From NCBI RefSeq assembly GCF_949628215.1, contig NC_134277.1:106161463-106225462 (forward strand): a DNA stretch of 64,000 nucleotides, written 5' to 3'. The notes under the pieces are model-generated. The model was not told where the DNA came from. It worked only from the letters and a program-made list of their open reading frames with translations, and did no database searches. The stretch's first letter is position 1; the number at the start of each line of letters is the position of its first letter. Source of the DNA: Phalacrocorax aristotelis. Lineage: Eukaryota; Chordata; Aves; Suliformes; Phalacrocoracidae. The position numbers were made by a program, and so were the translations under genes. Shown here piece by piece: positions 37,281-50,500 of the stretch.

Positions 37281-40200
37281 GAATGACATGCCTAAATGAA
37301 AAAATGGGCAATTATGGCTCTTTAACTGCCTGTGACTTGTGAGAGCATATGATCGCACTGATGGTTTGTAACACTGACAGCAGCAGGCTGTCCCAGAGCA
37401 GGAGGTGCTGGGCAGTCCAAGTCCCCAGCTGTGGGAAGGAATGAATCAGCCAAGAATGACGAGAGCCATACTAGCCATTCATATGAAGCCATGCTATTAA
37501 TTCAACAAACCTAGCCGCAGTTGAAGCAATGAAGCTTTCTGTGAGCCATTATCACCTCCCAGCTGAGACCCACTTCTGAAATATATCGTATAATGCAGCC
37601 CTGGTAGCAGAAAGGGTGGTCGCCTCAGACCAAAAGAGCATGCTAGGAGCACTGTCATTTCAGTGGGATTCTGGGTGAGCACTGGTGTGGCAACACTGAC
37701 TGCAGTAAAAGGGATACATCAGTAACTGGGATGATACAATGCCATGAATACCCACATCCTAGAGGTATATACAGTGAAAGCAACCATGTTTTTTACGAAA
37801 TGGCCTTGCAAGACCCTGGACAGAGGCCACGTAAGGAGGAGGTAGATGATGCCTAGGCTTAACCATTCCTTATTCATGCTAGAGTCTTGCACTTTACTTC
37901 AGAGGTGTGCTTGTGCACTGTAACACACTTACTCTGTCTTAACGAAACACTGGATGGGCTGTAGGACTAAATCATTCATTGTATGAAGGAGGGAGGATTC
38001 TTTTGTTACAACAGACCCACAAAACAGGAAATCTGGGTTCTGTTCCCAGTTTTACAGCAGACTTCCTATGTAATATTAATCAAGCTTATTTTGAGCCATA
38101 TATTCTGTTAAAACCTACCTGAAAATGCTATCGTGACTTCACTGAGAGTTTCAGAAAGTGAATTAATAATAGAAAATAGGACTACTTCTTTCACTGCATA
38201 TTCCACATTTATTTAAATACTATTTATTCTTGTTACTGAACACCTACAAGCCTAATGGTATTTGCAAGGGTTTTGAGATATTCGGCGGAAAATGCAAAGT
38301 GTTACCATTGTTTCTTAGTCAAGTAGTGTGTCACTTCTTTCGTAGTGTATTTAGATCCAGGCATTGACAAATCTCCAAACCAACTTCCTCCACACCGCAG
38401 CTCTTCCCCTGATGGTGCAGGGCTTACAGTGCTCCCATCAAGTAGGCGGATCCTCTCACCAATAGTACGCCTGAAGCCACCCACAGTTTCACTTTGAAAA
38501 AGGAAATGCATTTTCCTGAATATGTGCCAGATTCCACTCCACCCATAACCCTCTGCACTGCTTAGTTACACATAGTTTAATGGCATGAAAGCTGCAGAAT
38601 TCATGATCTGTTACTACTCTATCACTGCATTTCCAGTGACAACAACTCGCTTTATTGCATTAAAAAAGAAAGTATGACTGAGAAAGGGTGCAGTAGTGAA
38701 CTGTGTACATAAATGAGCTCATGAATTCTAGGAGATTCCAAAAACTTCTTTTGCACCTCAAAAGTAGAGAACCAATAGCAGAAACAAGATAGGCTGTGCT
38801 CTGAATATCAAGTATTTAAAATCATGTATGGAAGAACCACAGAAAACATATTGTAGATATATATGTATATTAAAAGAGAGATAGTTATCTATGACAACAG
38901 CTTTGTAAGCTCTGCAACACTAAACTAGTACATACAGCAAGTAAGATGAAGAGCACTCTACCCAAAGAAGTCCCTGTAAATGGCATACAACAATGAACTA
39001 CTTACAAAAGATCCATTATAACACATAGTAAATATGAGAGACGTAGCTACATCAGTTATAATTCCCCTAAGTTAGTAGCCTTCAAAACAGACCTAGCAAG
39101 AATAAATCCGGAGGAGTCATCCAAAGAAATGGGAAGAATAGGTGGTAAAGGAAACTACCATTTCTGAACTGTGCTCTTGATAACCTAACTTCGAAGTCAG
39201 AAGCTTTCTGAAAGTATCAATTACTTGTACAAGAGTAACTGTCGCAAACAAGTATTATTGATGACATTTCATTTCGCATCAATCCAAAGTGCCTGTTAAA
39301 CCCATTATTTCAGGATGATTGAGAAAAAATATTCCCCTAAACATTTCATTGGATGCATTATTGTATTTTAAAATAGTATCAAACTAAATTCCAAAACAAG
39401 TGGTGAAAAATTTCATTTGGAGAAGAGTGACATATAATACTTTTAGATTCTTAATTCCTTCCCCTCCGCCTCAGTGTTTTTCAGGTAGAACTACATTCCA
39501 GATTCAGAATTCCTGAAAATACAGCCAGAACGCTTGTACCATCTGTTTTCTGCCCCTCTGCTGAGGTATCATGCTTTATGGATATTCATGTCAGCAAAGA
39601 TGTTGTTAAGATAAGTGCTGAAAAATATAAGAGCTAATCTTTCAGAGACACTAATCCTTAAAAATTTAGTAATAAGTGTAAAATTGATGTTAAAAGAGGG
39701 AGGTTGGATTTCAGCTCTCCATATAAATATAAAAACCCTAGTATGGCAATACCCATCAGGTGCACTATTGTGAAATTCCACTGACTCAGGGTTAGGGATG
39801 TCACATTATGAGCTGTATATTTCCTCATATAAGTAAGATTTCTAAAGAATAATTGCAGGGGAAGAAAATAACAGAGTGATAGAATGACATTTATAGTAAA
39901 ATAACCTTGAACTAAGTTCACACCAAAAGGTTAGCTGTGTTTGTATCTTAGATAAATTTTAAGTTACAAAAATAAATTCCAGGTTTTTCTACTGATAGTT
40001 CATCATTTCAGGAAACTTGGAATTGACTGAAAACTGTTCTCTCCAGGGCTTATCACCAGATGCATAAGTATCTCTTGTCTTAAGGCTACATGATTTCAGC
40101 AGGAACTGTGTGTAACATGCTTCACAGAAGTAATTAACAAGTGATTAATTTTGTAATTCAAGACTTAAGTTCAGTAATCCTGAACACAATAGTGTCTAAA

Positions 40201-41344
40201 AGAAGGCACTTGAAAATGCATTCTTTGCTTAGAAGGCACCTGAATTTATTGCATTGTTCAGCATCAGTTTTTGTTGAAGAAAGACTAGGAGGTTTCATTT
40301 AAATTTTGCTTAGCACTTAGTTGTTCATTTTCATGCACAGAGTTTTGCTCATAATTTTAAGCCTCTGAAGGTGTCCTAAAGCATGGCACTGGAGTTTTCA
40401 AGTGGTTTAACTTTCTTTAAGCTCCTGGACAAGATCCTGTTTTCAATTATGTGGGCATGGATACAATGAACCTTCATTGATTCTCTCTTTCATTCCGAGG
40501 ATACCAGGCTACTACTACCTATTTGGATTTCCTCAGATGTGTCCTCCTCTTCTGCCCGTATGGAATTTTGTTTGGCATCCGGTAATGCCATCATAGCACG
40601 TGTCTGAAAAATCATAGAATGTCTCTTAGATCCACCCTGCTACAGTGAAAATCCATCCGTGTTTATATCTTTGGCAGCAGACATTCTCAGCGATTCAGGT
40701 TACAGTTAACACAAATCACCTCAGGACTGAAAGTAGTAAAATTTTATCTACGTGGCAGTGGGCTGCATGGGCTTTGTACAGACCCTATGTTTTCTAAACT
40801 TCATTTACATAGGTTTGTATTATCTGTGCTTTTCTCTTGGGCACCAAAATCCTCCATTACCCAGAAAACTGAGTATTAACTACAATTGGTTCTCAAAGGA
40901 GATTTGGTTTTCAAGCTCACAGGCACACCAGTAGCAGAGCACTGCCTTTGTCTCCCAGAGTCTTCATATCCTCTGACCCTCACATCCCAGGGATCCTAAC
41001 TGAGCATCAATTTACCTAAACTTTTTCATCCCAAAGTGACTTTTAAATTTTACCTTAATGCTGCAAATTCTTGCACATTTAGATCATTTCATGTCTTTTA
41101 TTATTTTTAAGGAAGTTCAGAGCTGTGGTACCACATGTCCCTAGGAGCACAGGCAAGGCCTAAGTTATCCCAAGATCCAGCTACCACAGGTATGGAGGCA
41201 ACTCTGAATCTAACTGAAAGCAGTAAGTTACTTTGCAGGGTACTGAATACCACAACAGTTACTAATACAAAGGTAAAGCATGCAGTTCACTATAACTGCA
41301 GGACTTCTGCTACATAAAAAGATTTGCTGTTCTTCTCATGTCAC
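37281..41344. other. Intergenic
   Basis: No recognised repeat. A 69-codon minus-strand frame at 38302-38511 is locally richer in G+C and CpG than its flanks. Confidence 0.6.
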
Positions 41345-41594
41345 TGTAGGGGAATAGACAGGGATCGGCGACCGGAAGATCACGGGATGTGACGGAAAGA
41401 TAGACTCCTCCCCATAGGAGTGGCAGGAACAGGAAGCGCAAGAGCTATATAAGTGTGTGACGCAGCTAAATAAACGGACATTTTGTATCCATCATATTGA
41501 TGTCTGTGCATCACTGTCCCCAGGGTGGGTAGAGCCCTGTGTCCCGGAGATATGCGGCCCAAGATAAGTTCTCCCATAGAAGCGTACAGCTACA
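41345..41594 (+). mobile_element. Compact 250-bp class II (alpharetrovirus-like) solo LTR
   Basis: The element is bounded by TGTAG at 41345 and CTACA at 41594, a 5-bp inverted repeat, and flanked by an identical 6-bp duplication TGTCAC (41339-41344 and 41595-41600). Inside are a TATA box (TATATAAG, 41446-41453) and AATAAA only about 15 bases later (41469-41474), followed by a short R and a G/C-rich U5. Close TATA-AATAAA spacing, very short R, small total size and 6-bp duplications are features of alpharetroviral and related class II LTRs. It is richer in CpG than its surroundings, suggesting youth. No internal viral genes are present. Confidence 0.85.
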
Positions 41595-44500
41595 TGTCAC
41601 CAAAAACAGGAGACACGTATATGACAGCACCACTTCTGGTTGAGGGGACAGATAAGAAGAGGGAAAGGGAAGAAAAGGGGGAGATCTCTCCCAAAAAACA
41701 TAGCTATGGAGGCAATGCTTGAAAGAGCCAGAACCAGAACACTCTTTTTTCTCAGAATGTATCATCTTTGCTTAGAAAAAAATAGTAGCAGCAAACAAAA
41801 CCAAAATAACTCACAGCCAAGTACCTTCCTTCTAGTTGTGTAGTTTTCCTCTTACCCTCTGTATTCTCTGTGAATAAAAACTATTTAAAAATCCCAAGAA
41901 ACACTAACTACAGTCTTTGATGGATGCAGTTATGAATTATAATGAATAATTATGAAGCACTTTAGATTTGAGGGTTTTATGCACCCGATCGCAGCAGAAT
42001 ACCAACACGGTAATTATTAAGGTCTTATTTCATTTGATGTTTGCATTAAAGACTTCAGAGCAAGACAGCAATCCATACACATTTAGGGTTAACTAAAGGC
42101 CTGCTTATAAAAATTTATGGGAAAAGTGATCCAAACTGTAAAAATGACATTTCTTCTAAAGAAGGAGTGAGAATCAATTCTGCTGAGCAAATACAAGAGT
42201 TACCAAAACCTTCTTTGCCCCTTTCCTGATTTGAACCCCATTAAGTCATACCCTCCTTAAAAGGCTGTCCCAACGGCTGCCTGTGCAATCCTTGCAGTTC
42301 TTAAAACAGCTGTCATTATTAAGTATGGTAAGTACATAACTTTCTCAAGTATTTTCTTTTCTTTGCATGGGACAGACCCACTCTTGGAAATACTTTCAAT
42401 CTTCAACAAACTTTAAGTATTTCAGCAGAGCTGGTCTTTTCTGAAAAGTAAAAATTGGCAAATTAATTTCAGCAAAACTAAATTGCTAAACCCAGAGATA
42501 CATCACTGTAAAATACCTCTACACCTTCTAAATATATTACCTTAATTTCAGTAATAGTTTCAGGTATCAGACATACTAGGGTTTAGCCATTGGATAGTGG
42601 CCTAATATATGAGAGACAGGCATCCACATCCCGGTGGTTAAAAATTATCAAAAATGAAAAATCTCTACAAAACAGTGACAGATCAAACAGTATCCTAGAT
42701 ACCATAAGAGAAAAAACACTTACATGTAGTCTTAAAGGTATTCAATAGATTTCAGATGTGTGTGACTGACATGACGGAGAAGACTTGAGAACACCCACAA
42801 AGTGTGACAAAACTATATTTTCACTTGTTGGTTCATTAGCTAAGATATAACACAAAACCTGATTATTTTTATGGATGCATCACATGAGATATGACTGGAA
42901 AACTAAAATTCAGGCATTCTTCTAGAATAAGGGCAAAACTGCTCTTATTCGCCTGCTCAGATAAATAAGGATCTACAATTCACTTGAGTTTCATCACCGG
43001 TCACCAGTAAATGCCCTAGCCACTAGCTAGTAAGTACTGCAATGTTACTTTCATTGTGGATGTAGCTCAGTCTACTATAGACGGTCTTTATTCTTGACTA
43101 AATTATAATCCACTTCATAATCTTCTTCCTTTTAGTGTTATGTATTGAAATTTCTTGGGTTTGTATACTTCATTAAGCTATAATAAGATTCTTTTCTTAT
43201 AAAGAATATGGTCGGTTTAGCTTCTTTCTGTTTGTTTCTCCCAGATTTTTAGTATTTGCATACAGTCACATTCAAAACACACATCACATTTTCCCCTAAA
43301 ATTTATAGGGACAATTTAAGACTAAACAGAAATTTATGATGCATCTTTGCCAGACCTTTTCCATATGATGCTAATAAATAGGCAGAATATCAGTCCCATA
43401 GTTTGTTCTGCCAGCATCCAGAGAAGTTAATAGTTAAGGGAAGAAGGCTAAAGGAGGCAGGCTTAATCTTCCCTTTGATATAAAAGAAGTTTTATTATGA
43501 TTTTTCATTGTACTTAATTTAGCAAGTGAGGCATTGTCTTGTTCAGCCACTTAATGCCAGGACTGGTCCCAATAAGCCTTCCCAAAACTTTAGGTGCATC
43601 CCCTAAGTCTGGTTATTCTACTTCTGTGCACAGTGTATGAAGAACTTAAACATTTCATTATTAATTTAACAAATCACTCTTAGCTGTCCCTTCAGCTGAC
43701 TTCCTGCCTGGTAATACTCCTCTTCCTTCTACAGGTGGTGTACTACCTCAAATTTTTTTTAAGATACATTTGTGAACTTTCAAAACTTTCCTCCCCAGAG
43801 AGCACTGGTTGTGTTATTGATGTGTCAGCAGGTACTGGCTTGCTTCCCATGATTACCTGGGCAGGAGCAGTAGCCACAGGCAGAGTAGCTCCCAAAATCA
43901 ACAAACAGTCAAGCTGATGGCTAGGATCTGGTTTGGCTCATTTAAACTGAGAGTGAAGAACTGAGTTGAGATTTAAATCAGAATTAGTAATAAAATTGCA
44001 GATCAAAGTGGGATGGGAATGGACAAATATCTGGGCATCGCTATAATAGCTTTCATTGCAGTGTGTATTGAAAAGTATCAGGTCAGCTGATAACAAGAAA
44101 ATATATTTTAATCTTATTATTGTTGCTGAATATTGAAGTGAAAATAAACTATGTAAGTCTGCCTCAACCTTCCCATTTTGTGTCATCTTAATATGTCAAA
44201 GACAGAAGAATTAAAGGCTTGTCCTTGAATAAATTACCTCTCCTACACATACAGAAATGCTGTATAGGTGTCTCTCATTTTCTCTTCCAACCGTCCTTCA
44301 TCACAGTCACAAATCTATGGCTAATTGTCAAATGGCATTCTCCATGAGTAATTAAGTTTAACTATCAGGGAAGCTAACATTCCCAGAAATAAAATGTTTG
44401 ATGGGGTGTTTCCCTCTGTCTCACATTCAAATAGCCTGTTATAAATTGATGATACCACAGCCGACTTTTCATTGAAATGCCAAAGCCTTTCCTATGTAAT

Positions 44501-47500
44501 AGCATGTGAATTCTAAGTAGAAAGACATTATCCTTTATGAACTGTTTCACTGCAACACCATAAATCACTCTTCTAAATGATTTCTCCATGTTACATGAGC
44601 AAAATGCTGAACTTATCAATTCCTCTTGCTTTATGAGTCTCAGGACAGCACAAAGGCGTGAAAGCTGAAAGAATATATATTAATCCGTCTGAAAACTCAA
44701 GACTCAGCTAATGTAAAGGAGAAAGTGTGCCTGACATTGCTGATTCGGAAGCCACAAAGTGAATAAGTCAAACGGGAAAGGTATTGCTGTCACATTATCA
44801 CAAGGAAACATAACAAATGGCAATGTACTGAGCATATATCAGCAAAATCGGGTAATGCTAGCAAATACATCTATCTTCCTTAATATATTTAAATGGATAC
44901 TCTTGTTTCGCTCTTTCTACTAACTGGTACTCGTACACTGCTGTCAGGTTCTACAGAATTTGCAAAATATTATTAAATCAAGATTTTTTAAGCACTAAAA
45001 TAATAGTAATATTACTAAAATTGATTATCCCATAAATTACTTACTGTAGCAAAATGATGATGATACAAATCTTAATTCACCTGACAATAACCTTTTATAG
45101 TGACTAGCCTCAAGTCTTCGGGCCAAAAGATGGTTTCAGAGGTGAAGGAAGGAGATGGATACCTGACAACAGCACCTTTGCCTCACTGGAGAATCCTGTC
45201 TGAACCTCTAGTTGGGGTCTCAGGGATACCCCTGGGATATTAGCTACACCAAAAACAAGTGTCAGTAAACTGACAGGAAACCAGACTTCTCAGCCAACAA
45301 CTGTTAATGGTTGGCATAATTTTAAAATTTATTTTAGATATGCCCCTACCTTCCTCCACAGAGCACCCAAGGTTGGGTGAAAGGTTTTGCTTTTAAAAGA
45401 TATTATCTTTAATGTCCTGAGGTGTGGAATCAGCATTTGGCTGACTGCCAACCAGCTTGACAGAGCAGTACCACTGGTGTGCACATCAGTGCTGTGGGAA
45501 TATGACATTTTCACACTTCCAACTTCTTTTAAGATTGAAAGAATCATGATCCTGGAACCATTTACCTCAGAGAAATAGAAGGCAGAGCTGACATCTAGTT
45601 TGACTGTGTTTCATTACATTAATTAAATAAATAGGTAAATAAATAAACTTGTGTCATGCTGTTGAACAGAGATTTCTCTTGGTACACTAGTAAGGCTAAA
45701 CAGAGCACTCCACAGCCACATAAATGAGTGACACCCTTGGGAGTGAAGCAGTTTTGTATGAATAGTTTAATTCCGAATTGTAAGAGTGGTTCCACATATC
45801 TACTGATCAATAGTGATCTGATAATCTCTTAAAGTACCTGCCTATGTGATACTGCCTTGTTTGCCTCTGGAGCGATTCCAGCTGCTAAGTTACATCATAA
45901 AAATAGACAGACCATATTGTGAAATTTGCAAAGATACTCAGTGCCACTCTAACACCTCTGAAGGCAACATGCTTTTGATTTCAATGCAAGCAGAGGGTGA
46001 ACTCTCACCCCATTGCTTTCCAAGAACACAAAAACTTGCGACATGGTGAAATAATCAATTTGACTACAAAATAATCTGCTTATCAGACAATTTCTAAATC
46101 ATAGTCTCAATTACCGTCTGCACCATGACAAATTTTGAAACCTCTAGTAAGGGACAAGACTGTCTCAGACTGTTTTGGTTTTAGGCTGTTTCTTAATTTT
46201 GCTTTTCAACAACCAAGAAAGGCTAAAATGATAGACATAATGTTAGTATCTTAAAATACACAAATAAGTGCGTTCATGCTTTTTTTTTCCACCTCCAGAT
46301 CACCATTAAAATGATCATCAAACTACTTAGAGAAACAAGAGTTGACAGAAATAGGATACACATAAGCCTAGCAATACGAAGAAAAGGGTAATTTGATATT
46401 TAAAGTTCTTAGTAAATCCAGGTTTCCTAAAAGAAGCCAATATCTACCAGCCTGGGAATGTTATTTAAAAGAACCCCTCACAACACAGACACAAACAGTT
46501 TCTTATACCCTCTGACAAGTTAACACTTCTGTTTGGTTGGCAAAACCATTTGGCTTGATTCGCTTCCTAAAAATGTTTCCATTACAGTTTGATGTCCACG
46601 GCTGAACAAATTTCTCCCTTGAATAGTATACACAGATGTGTTCCTATCAACATTCATAAAGGCATAATACCCCAAAACCTTGCCTAACAACAACCTCTGA
46701 GCTCTGCAGAGCCTCAAGAGTGTTTGGCAGCTTATACTGGCTTGCTAAAACAATGTTGTAGTTTTTAGTAAGAACATTTGTCATTATATGAATTGCCTCT
46801 GATTTTCTAGACAGAAAAGTCAAGTGGAACTGTTTGTCTATATTTGTGGTTCAAATTAATTTTACCGGTATGTATACAATGCAAGAGAATAAGAGTATGC
46901 TTTTGTCACAGATCACGCATTCATGAATACATTAATTTTTTCTTAAAGTTGGAATATGAAACAAGGGCCAGAAGATATTACTGGCTAATTTAATTTACAA
47001 GGAAAACCAGAAAAAGTTCCACTCATTTACAGAGTTCTGGGAACCATCTTTTAAGCAATGTGCGTTTCATATCATTTAGCCAAAACTTTAACTTTGGTAG
47101 TAAGCTATCCATCTTCCATCTCCAAATGCAGTTGCCAGTGCAAAAGGTATGTCAGACTCCAGTTTCTTGCCCTCAGTCTACTTAACACAAAAGCGATCCC
47201 TTGGAGCTTAGAAATAAACCAAAAATGAAACAAGTCCCTTCATTTAATTCCAAGTAACTCTTCATTAACGTTCACAATGCAGAAATCACTTCACGCACCA
47301 TTTACTGCTCCATATTGCACTTGCAAGCTATTTATTGATATACATAAGTAACTACAGAAATTTCCAAGCAAATCAAAGTAAAAAATTCATCTACATGTTC
47401 CCATGTCACCTGTGATGGAATGAGAGGAATTGGCAAATGCATTCACAGGGCCTTAAACACTCCTTTGAACTGTTTGAACTTCTTCAGTGTCCTCTCTCAC

Positions 47501-50500
47501 TCAGCCATGAGTATGTGCACAACCATACGTATACAGAAATGGACAGACACGTTATATGTTCAGATAAATAACTCCTTGTGATTATTCCTTCCAGTGGGTT
47601 AACTACCTGAGCAGATTATGTGATCTGTCTGGAATCTGCAAGCAGTCTATTGCTTGCTTCACCACCACCTCCCTCAAATTACTCACTTCATAGTGCTTTG
47701 TGTAAAATTTATTTTCCTTTCCCATCTGTTTCATCCAGTGATCTTCTGTTCTTGTCTAGTTCTGACAAGTTTACTGTGGCTCAGAGAAATTAAACAACTG
47801 GTGCAAGGTCTCACGAGTCTCAGCTCAGCCAAAATTAGCACAAAGAATTAAAAACAGATATAAAAGTGCATACAAAATAGGGAGATAAAGGTGAAACCTT
47901 GTAACTTTGAGAGTTGCTGGGGTTTTCTTCTTACAGTTAAGTTTAGGTAAAGCTTGGCCCGATCAAGAAGAGGTTCTCTTCTGTCCTTCCTCCTAGAAGA
48001 TCCTTGATTGTGCCGTACAACTATCTTTTCGCATAGAAAGAGCAAGGTTCATCACAGATTTTTTCCTCTTGTACCAACCCTGAGGGACAGAGCGTAGAAA
48101 TGAGCAATGCTATATCCAATTTTTAAAAAAGGAAAGGCATAAGAAGCCACTGGTAGCTACATTAAACCCTCTGCTAGTCACCAGAGACCCACTGTTTGTC
48201 ATTTTCTTCCTTGGAAGCTGAGAAAAATAGGATGCTAGTCCTTTAAAGCGAAGAAAATCAGGTCCTTTTTCTGTCCTGATTTTTAAAGTTTCATGCTTTA
48301 TGCCTGCATATAACTGCATTTAAGATAACTGAGTGACATATGATAACAAGACAAAGGATTTTATGAGGTACTAAGATGTTGTCTGTACTAATATTACTGT
48401 TTGCCTAAGAAAAGAAGTAATAGATTTGAAAAAATGCAAGTAGGATCAGTGCATAAGGCATAGAAAAGCTTCACATTGACTCAAAAAGTGTTAAGATACA
48501 ATTCCAAAATAAAGCATACATTACTATTAAGAATATACAAAGATATAATAATATACTTACTACTAAGGATAGATGAGATTTTAATACTGTATAACCTCTA
48601 TATATTATATGAAGATTTTTAGTTCTTGTCATCCTCCCAGCTGCGTGCCAACTGCATCATGATTATGTAATGTCTGTATGTTTTTAAGTCTAAGATTCGA
48701 AAATTGTAAAAGGTCTGCAGAGGAGAAAAACTTCAAGTTCATCCTTTTTTCTTCTGTATTTCCCCAGCCCCCCAAAATACTCTGTGTTTAAAATGGAACA
48801 CTGGCTATCACCTCCTATCCAAAGAATAAGCATCTGTTTCCAACAGATCCCTGGAGAAAGCCAGGAATTTCAGCTGATTACCACATTTTCACAATACCCA
48901 CCCTCTCAAATTAGAATTTGAGATTTTTTTAAAAAAATCTTTCTTTTACTACCTAAAAGATACTTGTTTTTTTTTCATGTAATACTGTCAACAGGCTCAA
49001 TTCTAAATAAGGACCATTTCCAATTTCAACCTTGATGGGGAAGAGGTAATGCACAAGTATTTATGGCTCTATCTGCATGAGACCGCAATTTTTCTTATAC
49101 CTCCTTGTGTTGCAGATCCTTCTAATATCCTTCTAGACTTAAGAAATCACTCATTATGCACTTCTTTTAATCACTTCCCACCATTTAAAAGTCTTTGGTC
49201 AAAATCCTTGGTGGTTTTCAGTTTGACAAGCCCTTCAGCTTTAGTACTTTTGGACTAAAATACATGTTCCCTTTGTTCATTATCAAAATCTATTTATATA
49301 TTTCCATTGGGAAATATCTGGGATTCATAAAGCAATAAGAAAAAGCACTAATCCATTCATTAGCTGTGTATTTGATCTTTTCCAAGACTATCCAGGACAG
49401 AAAAAATAGACTTCACTGTTTTTTTCCTACAGCAATTTAATCTTTAAGAAAAAAGTAAGAATCCAAAAAAAAGAAAGAAAAAAGGCAAAAAAAAAAGAGC
49501 TGTTTTTTGATAGGTCTTTGAAAACATACTCCCTAAGAAAATCTCCTGAAGCAAGACAAAAAATGTCTCAAAGAGAAGAAACAGATATTCAGGCGTCAAC
49601 TTATGAAGCTTAGACATTATTTACATGGGTGGTATGATCATCAAACAAACTCAGCCATGCACAAGAAGGAAAAAAGAAAAAATCAAAACCCCTGTAATGT
49701 AGTGTTGATAGTCATCTTTGTCCAAGATGTCTCCAATGCCTCTAGTGGTATTTCTTCTCTTTTTTCCATGCATACAAAACCAGAAGGATGAATGAGGTTT
49801 TCCTCATTTCCCCCATTTTTTTCCTTCGTTCCCCGCTAGCTATTTCATCACCTCTGCAACATAAATGAACAGACCAACCTACAACATAACAGTCACAATT
49901 TGACATGAAATAAATACGTCAGTATGCTTCCAATCAATCATAAGGATAAACAGGTCAGATTTTCTTCTGATATAAAGTGATACACAGAGATTTCGGTCAT
50001 TTTCTGTGCAGCTAAATATGCTCATGGAAGCACTGCTTTGGCAAGCACAGGAGAAAGAACATAATTTCAGATATGCTCTTGTTCTTATGTGCTGAAATAT
50101 TTATACTACACAGATTTTATGTTGATTCAAACACAAATATCTCTCTCGGTTATGATGTTTTCCAAGGCTTTCAGTGCTAGAATGAATCTGAAGCAGATCT
50201 TGAATTAATTTTAACACTGGCTTTGCACTAAAAAAAGTACAGAAGAGCTTCATGAAAAATCTGTTAGATGCTCCAGCTGGGACCAATCCTTTGCCTTGCA
50301 AATGCCAAATTATTTACTGTTCTGTTTAATGTTTCCTTAAAAAAAGAAAGTAACACTTTTCACAATGATCAAGAATGTACTCATCCTTAAAATTCCTACT
50401 GACCCCAGAATATATAAACAAGAACTGTCAGACGGGATTTCAAGATTTACAATTTCTCACCCAATGTAAAAATGTAAGCACAGATATAGAGTCAGACCAA

